DNA of 64,000 nucleotides from an uncultured Collinsella sp. Its GTDB lineage: Bacteria > Actinomycetota > Coriobacteriia > Coriobacteriales > Coriobacteriaceae. The notes below the pieces were generated by a model that was given only the letters and a program-made list of their open reading frames with translations, was not told where the DNA came from and searched no databases. The stretch lies in NCBI GenBank assembly GCA_900540895.1, contig UQHV01000010.1, positions 18,331 through 82,330 of the forward strand, written 5' to 3'. The first letter of the stretch is position 1. Each line of letters opens with the position of its first letter. The position numbers were made by a program, and so were the translations under genes. Positions 9,595 to 17,155 of the stretch are shown here, piece by piece.

Positions 9595-9651
9595 GTACGC
9601 CTCCCGGTTATCGGCGCACGGAATTGCAACGCCGCTTGAATCACCTTTCCA

Positions 9652-9679
9652 GTGTTACGTAATGTCAGATTCGTAACAC
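9652..9679 (-). promoter_or_regulatory. NikR-type operator
   Basis: GTGTTACG and CGTAACAC form a perfect 8-bp inverted repeat separated by 12 bases, 28 bases overall. That layout (GTGTTAC-N14-GTAACAC) matches, from memory, a NikR operator pattern of some bacterial groups. It sits just downstream of the predicted -10 and 58 bases before the cbiM start, where repressor binding would block transcription. No nikR gene is in the window. Confidence 0.65.
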
Positions 9680-9689
9680 GCCGCGGGCT

Positions 9690-9718
9690 ATCATAGCAAA
9701 ACGGCGCACTGCCGACAA
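9690..9718 (-). promoter_or_regulatory. cbiMQO promoter
   Basis: On the minus strand, TTGTCG (9713-9718) and TATGAT (9690-9695) are spaced by exactly 17 bases. The NikR-like palindrome begins 10 bases after the -10 box. The -35 lies in the loop of the hairpin that may terminate pheT. Confidence 0.6.
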
Positions 9719-9732
9719 AGCAGCACGCCGTT
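9698..9732 (-). terminator. possible pheT terminator
   Basis: Arms AACGGCG and CGCCGTT (9700-9732) with an inner CTGC/GCAG form a hairpin followed on the minus strand by TTTT. It lies about 108 bases past the pheT stop. The short U-run makes this uncertain. Confidence 0.45.
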
Positions 9733-9839
9733 ATGTAATGCGCGTGTCATATATGCAGGCTCAACGGTGCCTCATACCGGCATAGCGGTCACGTAGGACT
9801 CGGCAGCAGCCACCGCTGACCCATACCCCAGTGCAGGAC

Positions 9840-12293
9840 CTAGCCGCGGACCTCGCCGTTTACGCCCTTGCACACCTTGGTAACGATCTTCTGGTGCGCC
9901 TTTTCGACCTCTTCGCTGGTAAGCGTGTGGTCGTCGGAGCGATACGTAAGCGCAAAGGCCATGGACTTCTTGCCCGCACCGATACGGATGGGATCGCGGT
10001 AGACATCGAACAGGCGCACGCCCTCGAGCAGCTTGCCGCCGGCACTCGTAATACGACGCTCAAGATCCTCGCAGGTCACAGTGTTGTCGACTACGATAGC
10101 AAGGTCGTGCTCAACGGCCGGGTACTGCGAGAACTCACGGTAGTTCTCCTGGTTGCGGGCGCCCTTGATCAGCTTGTCCAGGTCGAGCTCAAAGGCAACG
10201 ACGACCTCGTCGATACCACAAGCCTCGCGCGCCTCGGGGTGGATCTCGCCGACCCATCCCAGCACGGTGCCGCCGGACAGAACCTCGGCCGCACGACCCG
10301 GCTGCAAGAAAGCGTAGCCCTCGCCCTCGACGGGACGGAAGCGAACCTTCTCGATGCGCAGCTGGGCAAGCAGCTCCTCGACAATGCCCTTGCCAAAGAA
10401 GAAGCGCAGCTTGCGGTACTTCATGGTCCAAGACTGCTCGCTCCACTGGCCCGAGAGCACGCCCGCCACGGACTTAGTCTCCTTGGGCAGGCTGGCGTTC
10501 TCGCGGCCATGGAACAGGCTGCCGACCTCGTACAGGTGCACGTTGGGCGTGCCGTGGGCCTCGTTATAGGCCACAGACTGCAGCAGGCCCGGCAGCAGCG
10601 AACGACGCATCTCGGTCTGCTCGGCTACCAGCGGGTTCATGAGCACCACGGGACAGCCGCGGCCTTCGGTGGACATACCGATCTTCTCCAGGTCGCCCGG
10701 GGCGGCAAAGCCAAAAGTCGTAGTCTCGTTGAGGCCGCAGGCGCGCAGGATCTCGCCGACCTTACGGGTGAGCTTCTGCTCGCGGGTCAGGCCGCCGATG
10801 TGGTTCTTGGCAGCCGGAATGGTCGCCGTCACGCGGCCCATGCCCCACAGGCGCAGGACCTCCTCGATCAGGTCGATCTCGCGCGGCAGGTCGGGACGGA
10901 AGCTCGGCGGGGTGACCATAAAGTCCTCGCCGTCGCGCTCGACGGTGCAGCCCAGGCGGGTGAGCGAACGCTCGATAAAGTCGGGCTCGATGTCGGCACC
11001 GCAGATGGCACGCACGCGGGCCAGGCGCAGCTTAATGCTGTCGATGGTCTTGGGCGCGGGGAACACGTCCACATAGCCGGGAGCAACCTCGCCGCCGGCG
11101 ATCTCCTCGATCAGCGCGCAGGTAACGTTGGCGACATCCACGCAGCCGGTCTCGTCGACCTGGCGCTCAAAGCGAATGGAGGCGTCGGAGATCAGCGACA
11201 GATCGCGGCTGGTGTGCGAGGTGCGACCGGCGTTGAAGCAGGCGCTCTCGACCATCACGTCGACGGTGTCGTCCTCGATCTCGGAATCCATGCCGCCCAT
11301 TACGCCGGCCAGCGCCACGGGACGCTCGCCGTCGGTGATGAGGCCCATGCCGGCGTCGAGCACGCGCTCCTCGCCGTCGAGCGTCGTGAACTTCTCGTCC
11401 TGCTGGGCGGCGCGAACCACCACGCGACGATGGCCATCGCGCTCGGCAAAGGTGTCCAGGTCAAAGGCGTGCAGCGGCTGACCGGTGAGCATCATCACAT
11501 AGTTGGTGATGTCGACGATGTTGTTGTGCGGACGCACGCCCAGGGCGTTGAGGCGCTTGACCATCCAGTCGGGCGACGGGCCGACCTTGACGTTGCGCAC
11601 GATGCGGGCAACGTAGCGGTCGCACAGGCCCTCGTCAGCGATCTCGACGGAAAGCTCGTCGTCGGTCGCGCGGCCGGCCTCGGCCTTAATGGCGGGCAGC
11701 TCAACGTGGAAATCGCGGTCGAAGATGGCGCCGGTCTCGCGGGCCATGCCGATCATGGACAGGCAGTCGGGGCGGTTGGGCGTAATCTCGCAGTCGAGCA
11801 CGGTATCACTCGAGCCCACGTACTCGGCAAACGGCATGCCGCAGGGCGTATCCTCGGGCAGGATCATGATGCCGGAGTGATCGCCGCCCAAGCCGAGCTC
11901 GCGCGCGGAGCAGTTCATGCCCATGGACACGACGCCGCGAAGCTTGCTCTTCTTGATCTTGACGTCGCCGGGAAGCACGGCGCCAATCATGGCCGTGACG
12001 ATGTGGTCGCCGGCCTCGAAGTTCTGCGCGCCGCAGACGATCTGCAGCGGAGCGGGGTTGCCGTCGGCGTCGAGGTTCTTGTCACCCACGTCGACCGAGC
12101 ACACATACATGTGGTCGCTATCGGGGTGCGGGGTCTTGGTGAGCACCTTGGCGGTCACCACGTGGTCGAAGGACTCGCCCACGGTGTCGATCGCCTCGAC
12201 CTCGGTGCCGGTACGGATATATTCGTCCGAAAGGGTCTTGGGATCCTCCGGAATATCGATCATGGTCTTGAGCCAGTCGTAAGAAACACGCAT
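9840..12293 (-). CDS. pheT: phenylalanyl-tRNA synthetase beta subunit
   Basis: With PheS forms the alpha2-beta2 enzyme that charges tRNA-Phe. It has 817 residues, a normal length for the long bacterial form. Domains in order: a tRNA-binding OB fold (about 40-150, with the segments VVTAKVLTKTPHPDSDHMYVC and VCGAQN), the B3/B4 editing domain (about 210-390), B5 (about 400-475), the catalytic-like core, and a C-terminal anticodon-binding FDX-ACB domain (SQYPAVEHDLAIVVD). It follows pheS on the same transcript, but the 184-base gap holds a structured repeat (12377-12469), which is unusual inside a pheST operon. Confidence 0.98.
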   Translation of the reverse strand: MRVSYDWLKTMIDIPEDPKTLSDEYIRTGTEVEAIDTVGESFDHVVTAKVLTKTPHPDSDHMYVCSVDVGDKNLDADGNPAPLQIVCGAQNFEAGDHIVTAMIGAVLPGDVKIKKSKLRGVVSMGMNCSARELGLGGDHSGIMILPEDTPCGMPFAEYVGSSDTVLDCEITPNRPDCLSMIGMARETGAIFDRDFHVELPAIKAEAGRATDDELSVEIADEGLCDRYVARIVRNVKVGPSPDWMVKRLNALGVRPHNNIVDITNYVMMLTGQPLHAFDLDTFAERDGHRRVVVRAAQQDEKFTTLDGEERVLDAGMGLITDGERPVALAGVMGGMDSEIEDDTVDVMVESACFNAGRTSHTSRDLSLISDASIRFERQVDETGCVDVANVTCALIEEIAGGEVAPGYVDVFPAPKTIDSIKLRLARVRAICGADIEPDFIERSLTRLGCTVERDGEDFMVTPPSFRPDLPREIDLIEEVLRLWGMGRVTATIPAAKNHIGGLTREQKLTRKVGEILRACGLNETTTFGFAAPGDLEKIGMSTEGRGCPVVLMNPLVAEQTEMRRSLLPGLLQSVAYNEAHGTPNVHLYEVGSLFHGRENASLPKETKSVAGVLSGQWSEQSWTMKYRKLRFFFGKGIVEELLAQLRIEKVRFRPVEGEGYAFLQPGRAAEVLSGGTVLGWVGEIHPEAREACGIDEVVVAFELDLDKLIKGARNQENYREFSQYPAVEHDLAIVVDNTVTCEDLERRITSAGGKLLEGVRLFDVYRDPIRIGAGKKSMAFALTYRSDDHTLTSEEVEKAHQKIVTKVCKGVNGEVRG

Positions 12294-12376
12294 CTAGCTC
12301 TCCTTTCATACTGAAAGCCTGCGAAGAGATGCAGGTGGAAACTTCAACTTTGTGAACATTCCTTACAAAGCGAGGG

Positions 12377-12469
12377 TTGTCCAAGTGCGGCAGATCGGCC
12401 CGAAAGAGGAGCGCCGCGTACTTTGGTACGCAAGCGACGAATGAGCGCCGAGGTGCCGTGCTTGGGCAA
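12377..12469 (-). repeat. GTACGC-tip structured repeat, copy 1 (pheS-pheT gap)
   Basis: On the minus strand this follows the pheS stop within about 10 bases. Outer arms 12377-12392 and 12454-12469 pair (TTGTCCAAGTGCGGCA with TGCCGTGCTTGGGCAA, a few mismatches). The tip is GCGTAC-tttg-GTACGC (12416-12431). The tip and its flanks match the copies at 38261 and 51535, while the outer stem is wholly different. See the finding for comparison. Confidence 0.75.
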
Positions 12470-12477
12470 GCCGCAGC

Positions 12478-13554
12478 CTAGAACTGATTCAAGAAGCGCA
12501 TATCACCCGTCATGAGAGTTCTGAGGTCGGGCAGGTCGTAGCGCAGTGCCGCGACGCGCTCGGCGCCAATACCAAAGGCGAAGCCGGTGTACTTCTCGGG
12601 GTCGATGCCACAGTTGATCAGGACGTTGGGGTCGACCATGCCGCAGCCCAGAATCTCGATCCAGCCGCTGTGCTTGCAGAAGTTGCAGCCCTTGCCGCCG
12701 CACACGTGGCAGCTCACGTCCACCTCGCAGGAAGGCTCGGTGAAGGGGAAGAAGTGCGGGCGATAGCGCGTCTTGCGATCCTCACCAAACATGCACTTAA
12801 CAAAGTAGTCGAGCGTGCCCTTAAGATCGCCAAAGGTGATGCCCTCGTCGACGACCAGGCCCTCAATCTGGTTGAACTGCGGCAGGTGGCAGGCGTCGGC
12901 CGTGTCGGGACGATAGACGGTGCCCGGGCAGATCATGTAGATGGGCGGCTTTTGCGACTCCATGGTGTGGATCTGCACGCCCGAGGTCTGGGTGCGCAGC
13001 AGCACGTCGGACTCGCCATGGGCGTGAGCCTCGGGGTGTGCGACGCTGCCAGGGTTGTTGTCGACCACGTAGAAGGTATCGCGGGCCGAGCGGCTCGGGT
13101 GATCCATGGGGGCGTTGAGCGCAGTGAAGTTGTAGTAGGAAGTATCGACCATGGGACCGGACTCGACGGTGTAGCCGATGCCGCAGAAGATGTCCTCGGC
13201 CTCCTCGATGATCTGCTTGATCAGGTGCTGGTGACCGATCTGCGGACGGATGCCCGGCAGCGTGATGTCGACGGCCTCGTGCTCGAGTGCGTGCTTGAGG
13301 GCGGCGGCCTTCATCTCGGTGGTGCGCTCGTCGAGCATGCCCTCGATCAGCTGGCGCATCTCGTTGGCGCGTTTGCCCATCATGGGACGATCCTCGGGGG
13401 CGAGCTTGCCCATCATGCGCATCAGGCCGGTGATACGGCCCTTGCGACCGAGCAGCTCAACGCGCGCAGCCTCGAGCTTGGCGGCGTCGTCGGCGCTAGT
13501 GACGAGCTCCTTGGCCTCTTCCTCGAGTTTGACCAGATCATCAATCAGACTCAT
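12478..13554 (-). CDS. pheS: phenylalanyl-tRNA synthetase alpha subunit
   Basis: The catalytic subunit of phenylalanyl-tRNA synthetase, class II. It has 358 residues from the ATG at 13554 (GAAAGGG upstream). Residues 1-85 form the N-terminal coiled coil. The class II core follows: motif 1 around HPLIKQIIEEAEDIF, motif 2 RTQTSGVQIHTM and FNQIEG, and motif 3 near FGIGAERVAALRY. A Cys cluster (CHVCGGKGCNFC) sits in the core. The longer open frame reaching 13737 is rejected because it runs through the T-box terminator. Expression is controlled by the T-box upstream. Confidence 0.98.
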   Translation of the reverse strand: MSLIDDLVKLEEEAKELVTSADDAAKLEAARVELLGRKGRITGLMRMMGKLAPEDRPMMGKRANEMRQLIEGMLDERTTEMKAAALKHALEHEAVDITLPGIRPQIGHQHLIKQIIEEAEDIFCGIGYTVESGPMVDTSYYNFTALNAPMDHPSRSARDTFYVVDNNPGSVAHPEAHAHGESDVLLRTQTSGVQIHTMESQKPPIYMICPGTVYRPDTADACHLPQFNQIEGLVVDEGITFGDLKGTLDYFVKCMFGEDRKTRYRPHFFPFTEPSCEVDVSCHVCGGKGCNFCKHSGWIEILGCGMVDPNVLINCGIDPEKYTGFAFGIGAERVAALRYDLPDLRTLMTGDMRFLNQF

Positions 13555-13640
13555 GTCTTCCCTTTCGTCTCTCGCGTTCCCCGCTTGCCGAGGCGGCTGC
13601 CGCCGTCTGACGTTGCGAAAACGCGGCCCGGTTCGGTAAC

Positions 13641-13682
13641 AAAAAACCGTCCTCGGGCATGTGCATTGCCCAAGGACGGTTG
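13641..13682 (-). terminator. T-box-controlled terminator of pheS
   Basis: On the minus strand AACCGTCCT...AGGACGGTT forms a long stem ending in six T. It lies directly after the T-box sequence and about 87 bases before the pheS start. It should form when charged tRNA-Phe is bound. Confidence 0.92.
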
Positions 13683-13930
13683 AATTCCGCGGTACCACCT
13701 TGTTTGACCCGACGGATGTCTGGCCCGCCGCGCCCACTCTTTGCCCCTTGTCGCGAGGCTCACGGCTTCCCTACTGGGGACATCGCCGCCGCTGGCCGCG
13801 CGCCCGTTGAGGTCGCTGCTCGGAAGTGAACGCTTGGCCCTTGCCACCGCAGGAAGGCTTGCAGCCCATGACCTTCCCTCTCTTGCCGGCGACGCGGCGG
13901 GCAAAACCCTCTCCGTCAACGCATTGGGGT
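13641..13930 (-). promoter_or_regulatory. T-box leader (tRNA-Phe sensing) of pheS-pheT
   Basis: The signature AAGGTGGTACCGCGGAAT lies at 13683-13701 on the minus strand and is followed by the terminator. Stem I can be bounded by GTTGA at about 13916-13920 and TCAAC at about 13805-13809. Near the 3' base of this stem, UUC followed by A (complement of 13828-13830) is a good candidate for the Phe specifier codon. A TATCCT -10 with an upstream TG lies at 13933-13938. Uncharged tRNA-Phe would stabilise the antiterminator and switch pheST on. The T-box call is firm; the exact specifier is my reading. Confidence 0.93.
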
Positions 13931-14059
13931 ATAGGATAACACATTTCGCGAGCGCATCGCCGCGTTCCGTTTTGTTCGCGCTGGGTACAAGGCAGGTAGC
14001 TGTGCAAATTGGCCGCGCACCCGCCTGCGGCGCTCGGCCTGCGAGATTAAGGATACGGT

Positions 14060-15643
14060 ATGGGAAAGAAACTCGATAAGAAGGCCCAGGCCGCCGTGGC
14101 AAAGGCTGCCAAGGGCGTCAAGGCTGCTAAAGTCGACAAGGCCGTCAAAAAGTTCCGCAAACTCGAGGGCAAGCTGTGGACTCGCGAGTACCTGCTCAAG
14201 ATTGCCGAGTTCGATGGAGCGACGATTGCTCCTGCCAACGGTGCTGCCGCCCGTGCCGACGCCATGGGCACGCTTGCCGGCGAGCATCACAAGCTACTGA
14301 CCAGCGAGAAGTCCGTTGAGCTCGTACGCTCGTTAGTGCGCGAGACGGTTGCAGGCGGACACGTAGACGACCCGCAGCTGCTCGACGAGATCCGCGTGCT
14401 CGGCCGCGACCAGCGCGAGGCAAGCGTTATTCCTACCGAGGAGGCCGAGGCCTGGACCAGGCTCACCTGCGAGGCCGACGCCGTGTGGCACAAGGCCAAG
14501 ACGGCCAACGACTGGGCGAGTTTTGAGCCCTATGTGGACAAGATCGTCGCCCAACTTAAGCATCAGGCAGAGCTCATGGACCCCCAGCGCGACCCATACG
14601 ACGTTTGGCTCGACCAGTACGAGCGTGGTCTTTCTGCCAAGAGCTTCGACGCGTTTTGCGACGAGGTCAAGGCCACGGTCGTGCCGCTCGTGCACGCCAT
14701 CGGTGAGCGCGGCCAGCAGCCCGCTGCCGACTTTTTGCACGCGCATGTGCCCGAGGCCGCCCAGCGAGCCATGAGCTTCGACCTGATGAAGCTCGTCGGT
14801 CTTAACCTGGACGACACCACGCTTGCCTTTACCGAGCATCCGTTTAGCGAGGGCTTTGCCGTGGGCGATGCGCGCATCGCGACGCACATCTACGAGAACG
14901 ACTGTATCTCCAACGTCTTCAGCATCATCCACGAGGCAGGTCACGCCATGTACGAGCTGGGCGTGAACCCCGCCTATGCGCGCACGTGCCTGGAGGGTGG
15001 CACCTCCATGGGCATCCACGAGAGCCAGAGCCGCTTTTTCGAAAACACCGTGGGTCGCAGCCGCGCCTTTATGGGACCGCTGCTCGAGGTGCTGCGCCGC
15101 CACGCACCCGAGGTCTACGGCGACGTCGACGAGGACACGCTCTACCACGCCGTGAACATCGCACAGCCGTCGCTGATCCGCACCGAGGCCGACGAGCTCA
15201 CCTATCCGCTGCACGTTATGGTGCGCTACGAGATCGAGCGCATGCTGTTTGCCGGCGAGGCCACGGCCAAGGACATCCCCGCGCTTTGGAACCACTTTAT
15301 GGACGAGTACCTGGGCATTCCCGTTCCCGACGACACGCACGGCTGCCTGCAGGATACGCACTGGAGCGGCGGCTCGTTTGGCTACTTCCCCACGTATGCG
15401 CTGGGCAGTGCCTACGACGCCATGTTTGTGCCGGCCATGTGCCGCGACGGCGTCGACCTTAACGGCGCCTGCGCGAGCGGTGACCTGGCGCCAGTCCGTG
15501 CCTGGCTGGGCGAGCACATTTGGCAGTGGGGCCGCGCCAAGGACGCGCCGGAGCTCATCAAGGGCGCGTGCGGCATGGCGTTCGATGCCCGCTACTACTG
15601 CAGCTACCTGCAGGACAAGTTCACCACGCTGTACGAGCTGTAA
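14060..15643 (+). CDS. M32-family metallocarboxypeptidase (carboxypeptidase Taq)
   Basis: A zinc carboxypeptidase of family M32 that trims C-terminal residues from peptides in the cytoplasm. It has 527 residues, close to the usual 500. The zinc motif HEAGH sits in IIHEAGHAMYELG at about residue 295, with the third ligand Glu in GIHESQSRFFEN about 27 residues later. The family motifs IRTEADELTYPLH and GYFPTYALGSAYDAM are present. The first 30 residues are a Lys/Ala-rich extension. A weak ribosome site (GGATA) precedes the ATG. It is transcribed alone, divergent from pheS, and ends at a bidirectional terminator. Confidence 0.95.
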   Translation: MGKKLDKKAQAAVAKAAKGVKAAKVDKAVKKFRKLEGKLWTREYLLKIAEFDGATIAPANGAAARADAMGTLAGEHHKLLTSEKSVELVRSLVRETVAGGHVDDPQLLDEIRVLGRDQREASVIPTEEAEAWTRLTCEADAVWHKAKTANDWASFEPYVDKIVAQLKHQAELMDPQRDPYDVWLDQYERGLSAKSFDAFCDEVKATVVPLVHAIGERGQQPAADFLHAHVPEAAQRAMSFDLMKLVGLNLDDTTLAFTEHPFSEGFAVGDARIATHIYENDCISNVFSIIHEAGHAMYELGVNPAYARTCLEGGTSMGIHESQSRFFENTVGRSRAFMGPLLEVLRRHAPEVYGDVDEDTLYHAVNIAQPSLIRTEADELTYPLHVMVRYEIERMLFAGEATAKDIPALWNHFMDEYLGIPVPDDTHGCLQDTHWSGGSFGYFPTYALGSAYDAMFVPAMCRDGVDLNGACASGDLAPVRAWLGEHIWQWGRAKDAPELIKGACGMAFDARYYCSYLQDKFTTLYEL

Positions 15644-15665
15644 GGCATAACCGACACGTCAACGC

Positions 15666-15704
15666 AAAGGGGACGCCGCGGAACCAATCCGCGGCGTCCC
15701 CTTT
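15666..15704. terminator. bidirectional terminator between the M32 peptidase gene and glmM
   Basis: A perfect 16-bp inverted repeat (AAAGGGGACGCCGCGG and its complement, 15666-15681 and 15689-15704) with a 7-base loop gives AAA/TTT tails on both strands. It lies between the convergent ends of the carboxypeptidase gene and glmM. Confidence 0.85.
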
Positions 15705-15718
15705 CCACCTAGTTGTTT

Positions 15719-15738
15719 AAGAACGTCCCCAATGACTA
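15719..15738. repeat. half copy of the AAGAACGTCCCCAATGACTA repeat
   Basis: This 20-mer is identical to the right arm of the perfect inverted repeat at 38157-38212 and differs in one base from that at 46722-46741. It lies 2 bases after the glmM stop (minus strand). No left arm is present. It belongs to the GGGGAC-tagged hairpin group. Confidence 0.7.
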
Positions 15739-15740
15739 CC

Positions 15741-17072
15741 TTACAGAGCTTCCAGCGCGGCGGCGATGCGCTTCATGGCGGCATCGGCAGATGCTTGGTC
15801 GGGCGCCTCGGCCAGCACGCGGATAACCGACTCGGTTCCGCTCTTGCGCACGAGCACGCGGCCCTCGCCTGCCAGCGATGCCTCGGCCTCGGCGATGGCG
15901 TTCTGCACGCCCATGTTCTCGAGCGCGGCGTCCTTGTCCGCCACGCGCACGGCCACCTGCGCCTGCGGCAGCAGCTTGCACGGAGCCGTGAGCTGCGAGA
16001 GCGTCTCGCGCTCGGCACGAATCACTTCCATCACGCGCAGCGAGGTCATAATGCCGTCGCCCGTGCGCTCGATATCGCCAAAGATCGTATGGCCCGTCTG
16101 CTCGCCGCCCAGGCTGTAGCCGCCCTCGCGCATCTTGGCATACACGTGACGGTCGCCCACGCCGCTGGTCACGGCGCTCAGACCGGCAAGCTCCAACGAC
16201 TTGATCAGGCCAAAGTTGCTGGCAATCGTCGGCACCACGGTACCGCCCGAAAGGCGACCGTGCTTGTTCAGATACACGCCGCACACGTACAGGATCTGGT
16301 CGCCGTCTACCACGCGACCGCGCTCATCCACGGCCAGGCAGCGGTCGGCATCGCCATCGTAGGCAAAACCCACGTCCAGGCCCTGCTCCACCACATGGCG
16401 CTGCAGACGCTCCATATGCGTGGAGCCGCAGTCGACGTTGATGTTAAAGCCATCGGGCGCGGCATTGATCACGCGCACGTCGGCACCGAGCGCGTCAAAC
16501 ACCGGCTTGGCCACCGAGGAAGCCGAGCCGTTGGCGCAGTCGATACCGATCTTGACGCCCTGCAGCGAAAAGTTCGCACTTGCAATGAGCGAAGCAATGT
16601 AGCGGTTGCGGCCCTGCATGTAGTCCACCGTGGCACCGATGTGGTTGCCCGTGGCCAACGGAACTTCGCTCTTGCCATCGATGTAGTCCTCGATGAGCTC
16701 CAGTACGTCCTCGTCCATCTTAAAACCGTCGCTATTGACGAGCTTAATGCCGTTATCGCAAAACGGGTTGTGGCTCGCGCTGATCATGATGCCGCAATCG
16801 AAGCAGCCCTCCACGGTCTGATGCGCCACGCCCGGCGTCGGGATCACGTGCAGCATATAGGCGTCCGCACCGCTCGCGACCAGACCGCTCACCAGCGCCG
16901 CCTCGAACATATAACTCGAGCGACGTGTGTCCTTGCCCACGATAACGCGCGCCTTAGCACTGCGGTTGGCGCCATAATACCAGCCCACAAAACGGCCAAT
17001 CTTATAAGCGTGCTCTACCGTCAGCCCAACGTTGGCCTCGCCGCGAAAGCCGTCGGTGCCAAAGTACTTCAT
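15741..17072 (-). CDS. glmM: phosphoglucosamine mutase
   Basis: Interconverts glucosamine-6-P and glucosamine-1-P on the way to UDP-GlcNAc for peptidoglycan. It has 443 residues, the standard length. The N-terminus KYFGTDGFRG is the family signature. The phosphoserine loop is GIMISASHNPFCDNG. The magnesium loop is DGDADRCLAVD and the sugar-binding loop is GGEQTGHTIF. The C-terminal phosphate-binding loop is RKSGTESVIRV. The genes around it (DUF4012 upstream) do not form an obvious pathway. A terminator lies between it and the gene upstream. Confidence 0.97.
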   Translation of the reverse strand: MKYFGTDGFRGEANVGLTVEHAYKIGRFVGWYYGANRSAKARVIVGKDTRRSSYMFEAALVSGLVASGADAYMLHVIPTPGVAHQTVEGCFDCGIMISASHNPFCDNGIKLVNSDGFKMDEDVLELIEDYIDGKSEVPLATGNHIGATVDYMQGRNRYIASLIASANFSLQGVKIGIDCANGSASSVAKPVFDALGADVRVINAAPDGFNINVDCGSTHMERLQRHVVEQGLDVGFAYDGDADRCLAVDERGRVVDGDQILYVCGVYLNKHGRLSGGTVVPTIASNFGLIKSLELAGLSAVTSGVGDRHVYAKMREGGYSLGGEQTGHTIFGDIERTGDGIMTSLRVMEVIRAERETLSQLTAPCKLLPQAQVAVRVADKDAALENMGVQNAIAEAEASLAGEGRVLVRKSGTESVIRVLAEAPDQASADAAMKRIAAALEAL

Positions 17073-17091
17073 GCGCTCTCCTTACAAAATA

Positions 17092-17118
17092 GGGGCGAAC
17101 AGATTGCCTGTCCGCCCC
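17092..17118 (-). terminator. terminator after the DUF4012 gene
   Basis: GGGGCG-ACAG ... CTGT-CGCCCC forms a hairpin between the DUF4012 stop and the glmM start. On the minus strand it is followed by TATTTTG, fitting an intrinsic terminator. Confidence 0.7.
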
Positions 17119-17155
17119 AAAATGGTACTCGATTATCTGCGCTACCAGAAAAACC

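Noticed and set aside
9831..12314. 827-residue frame on the plus strand
   Set aside because: It is the antisense shadow of pheT, rich in His, Asp, Gly, Val and Leu, with no ribosome site and no family motif.
13555..13737. N-terminal extension of pheS
   Set aside because: It runs through the T-box terminator; a proper ribosome site and the known PheS N-terminus place the start at 13554.
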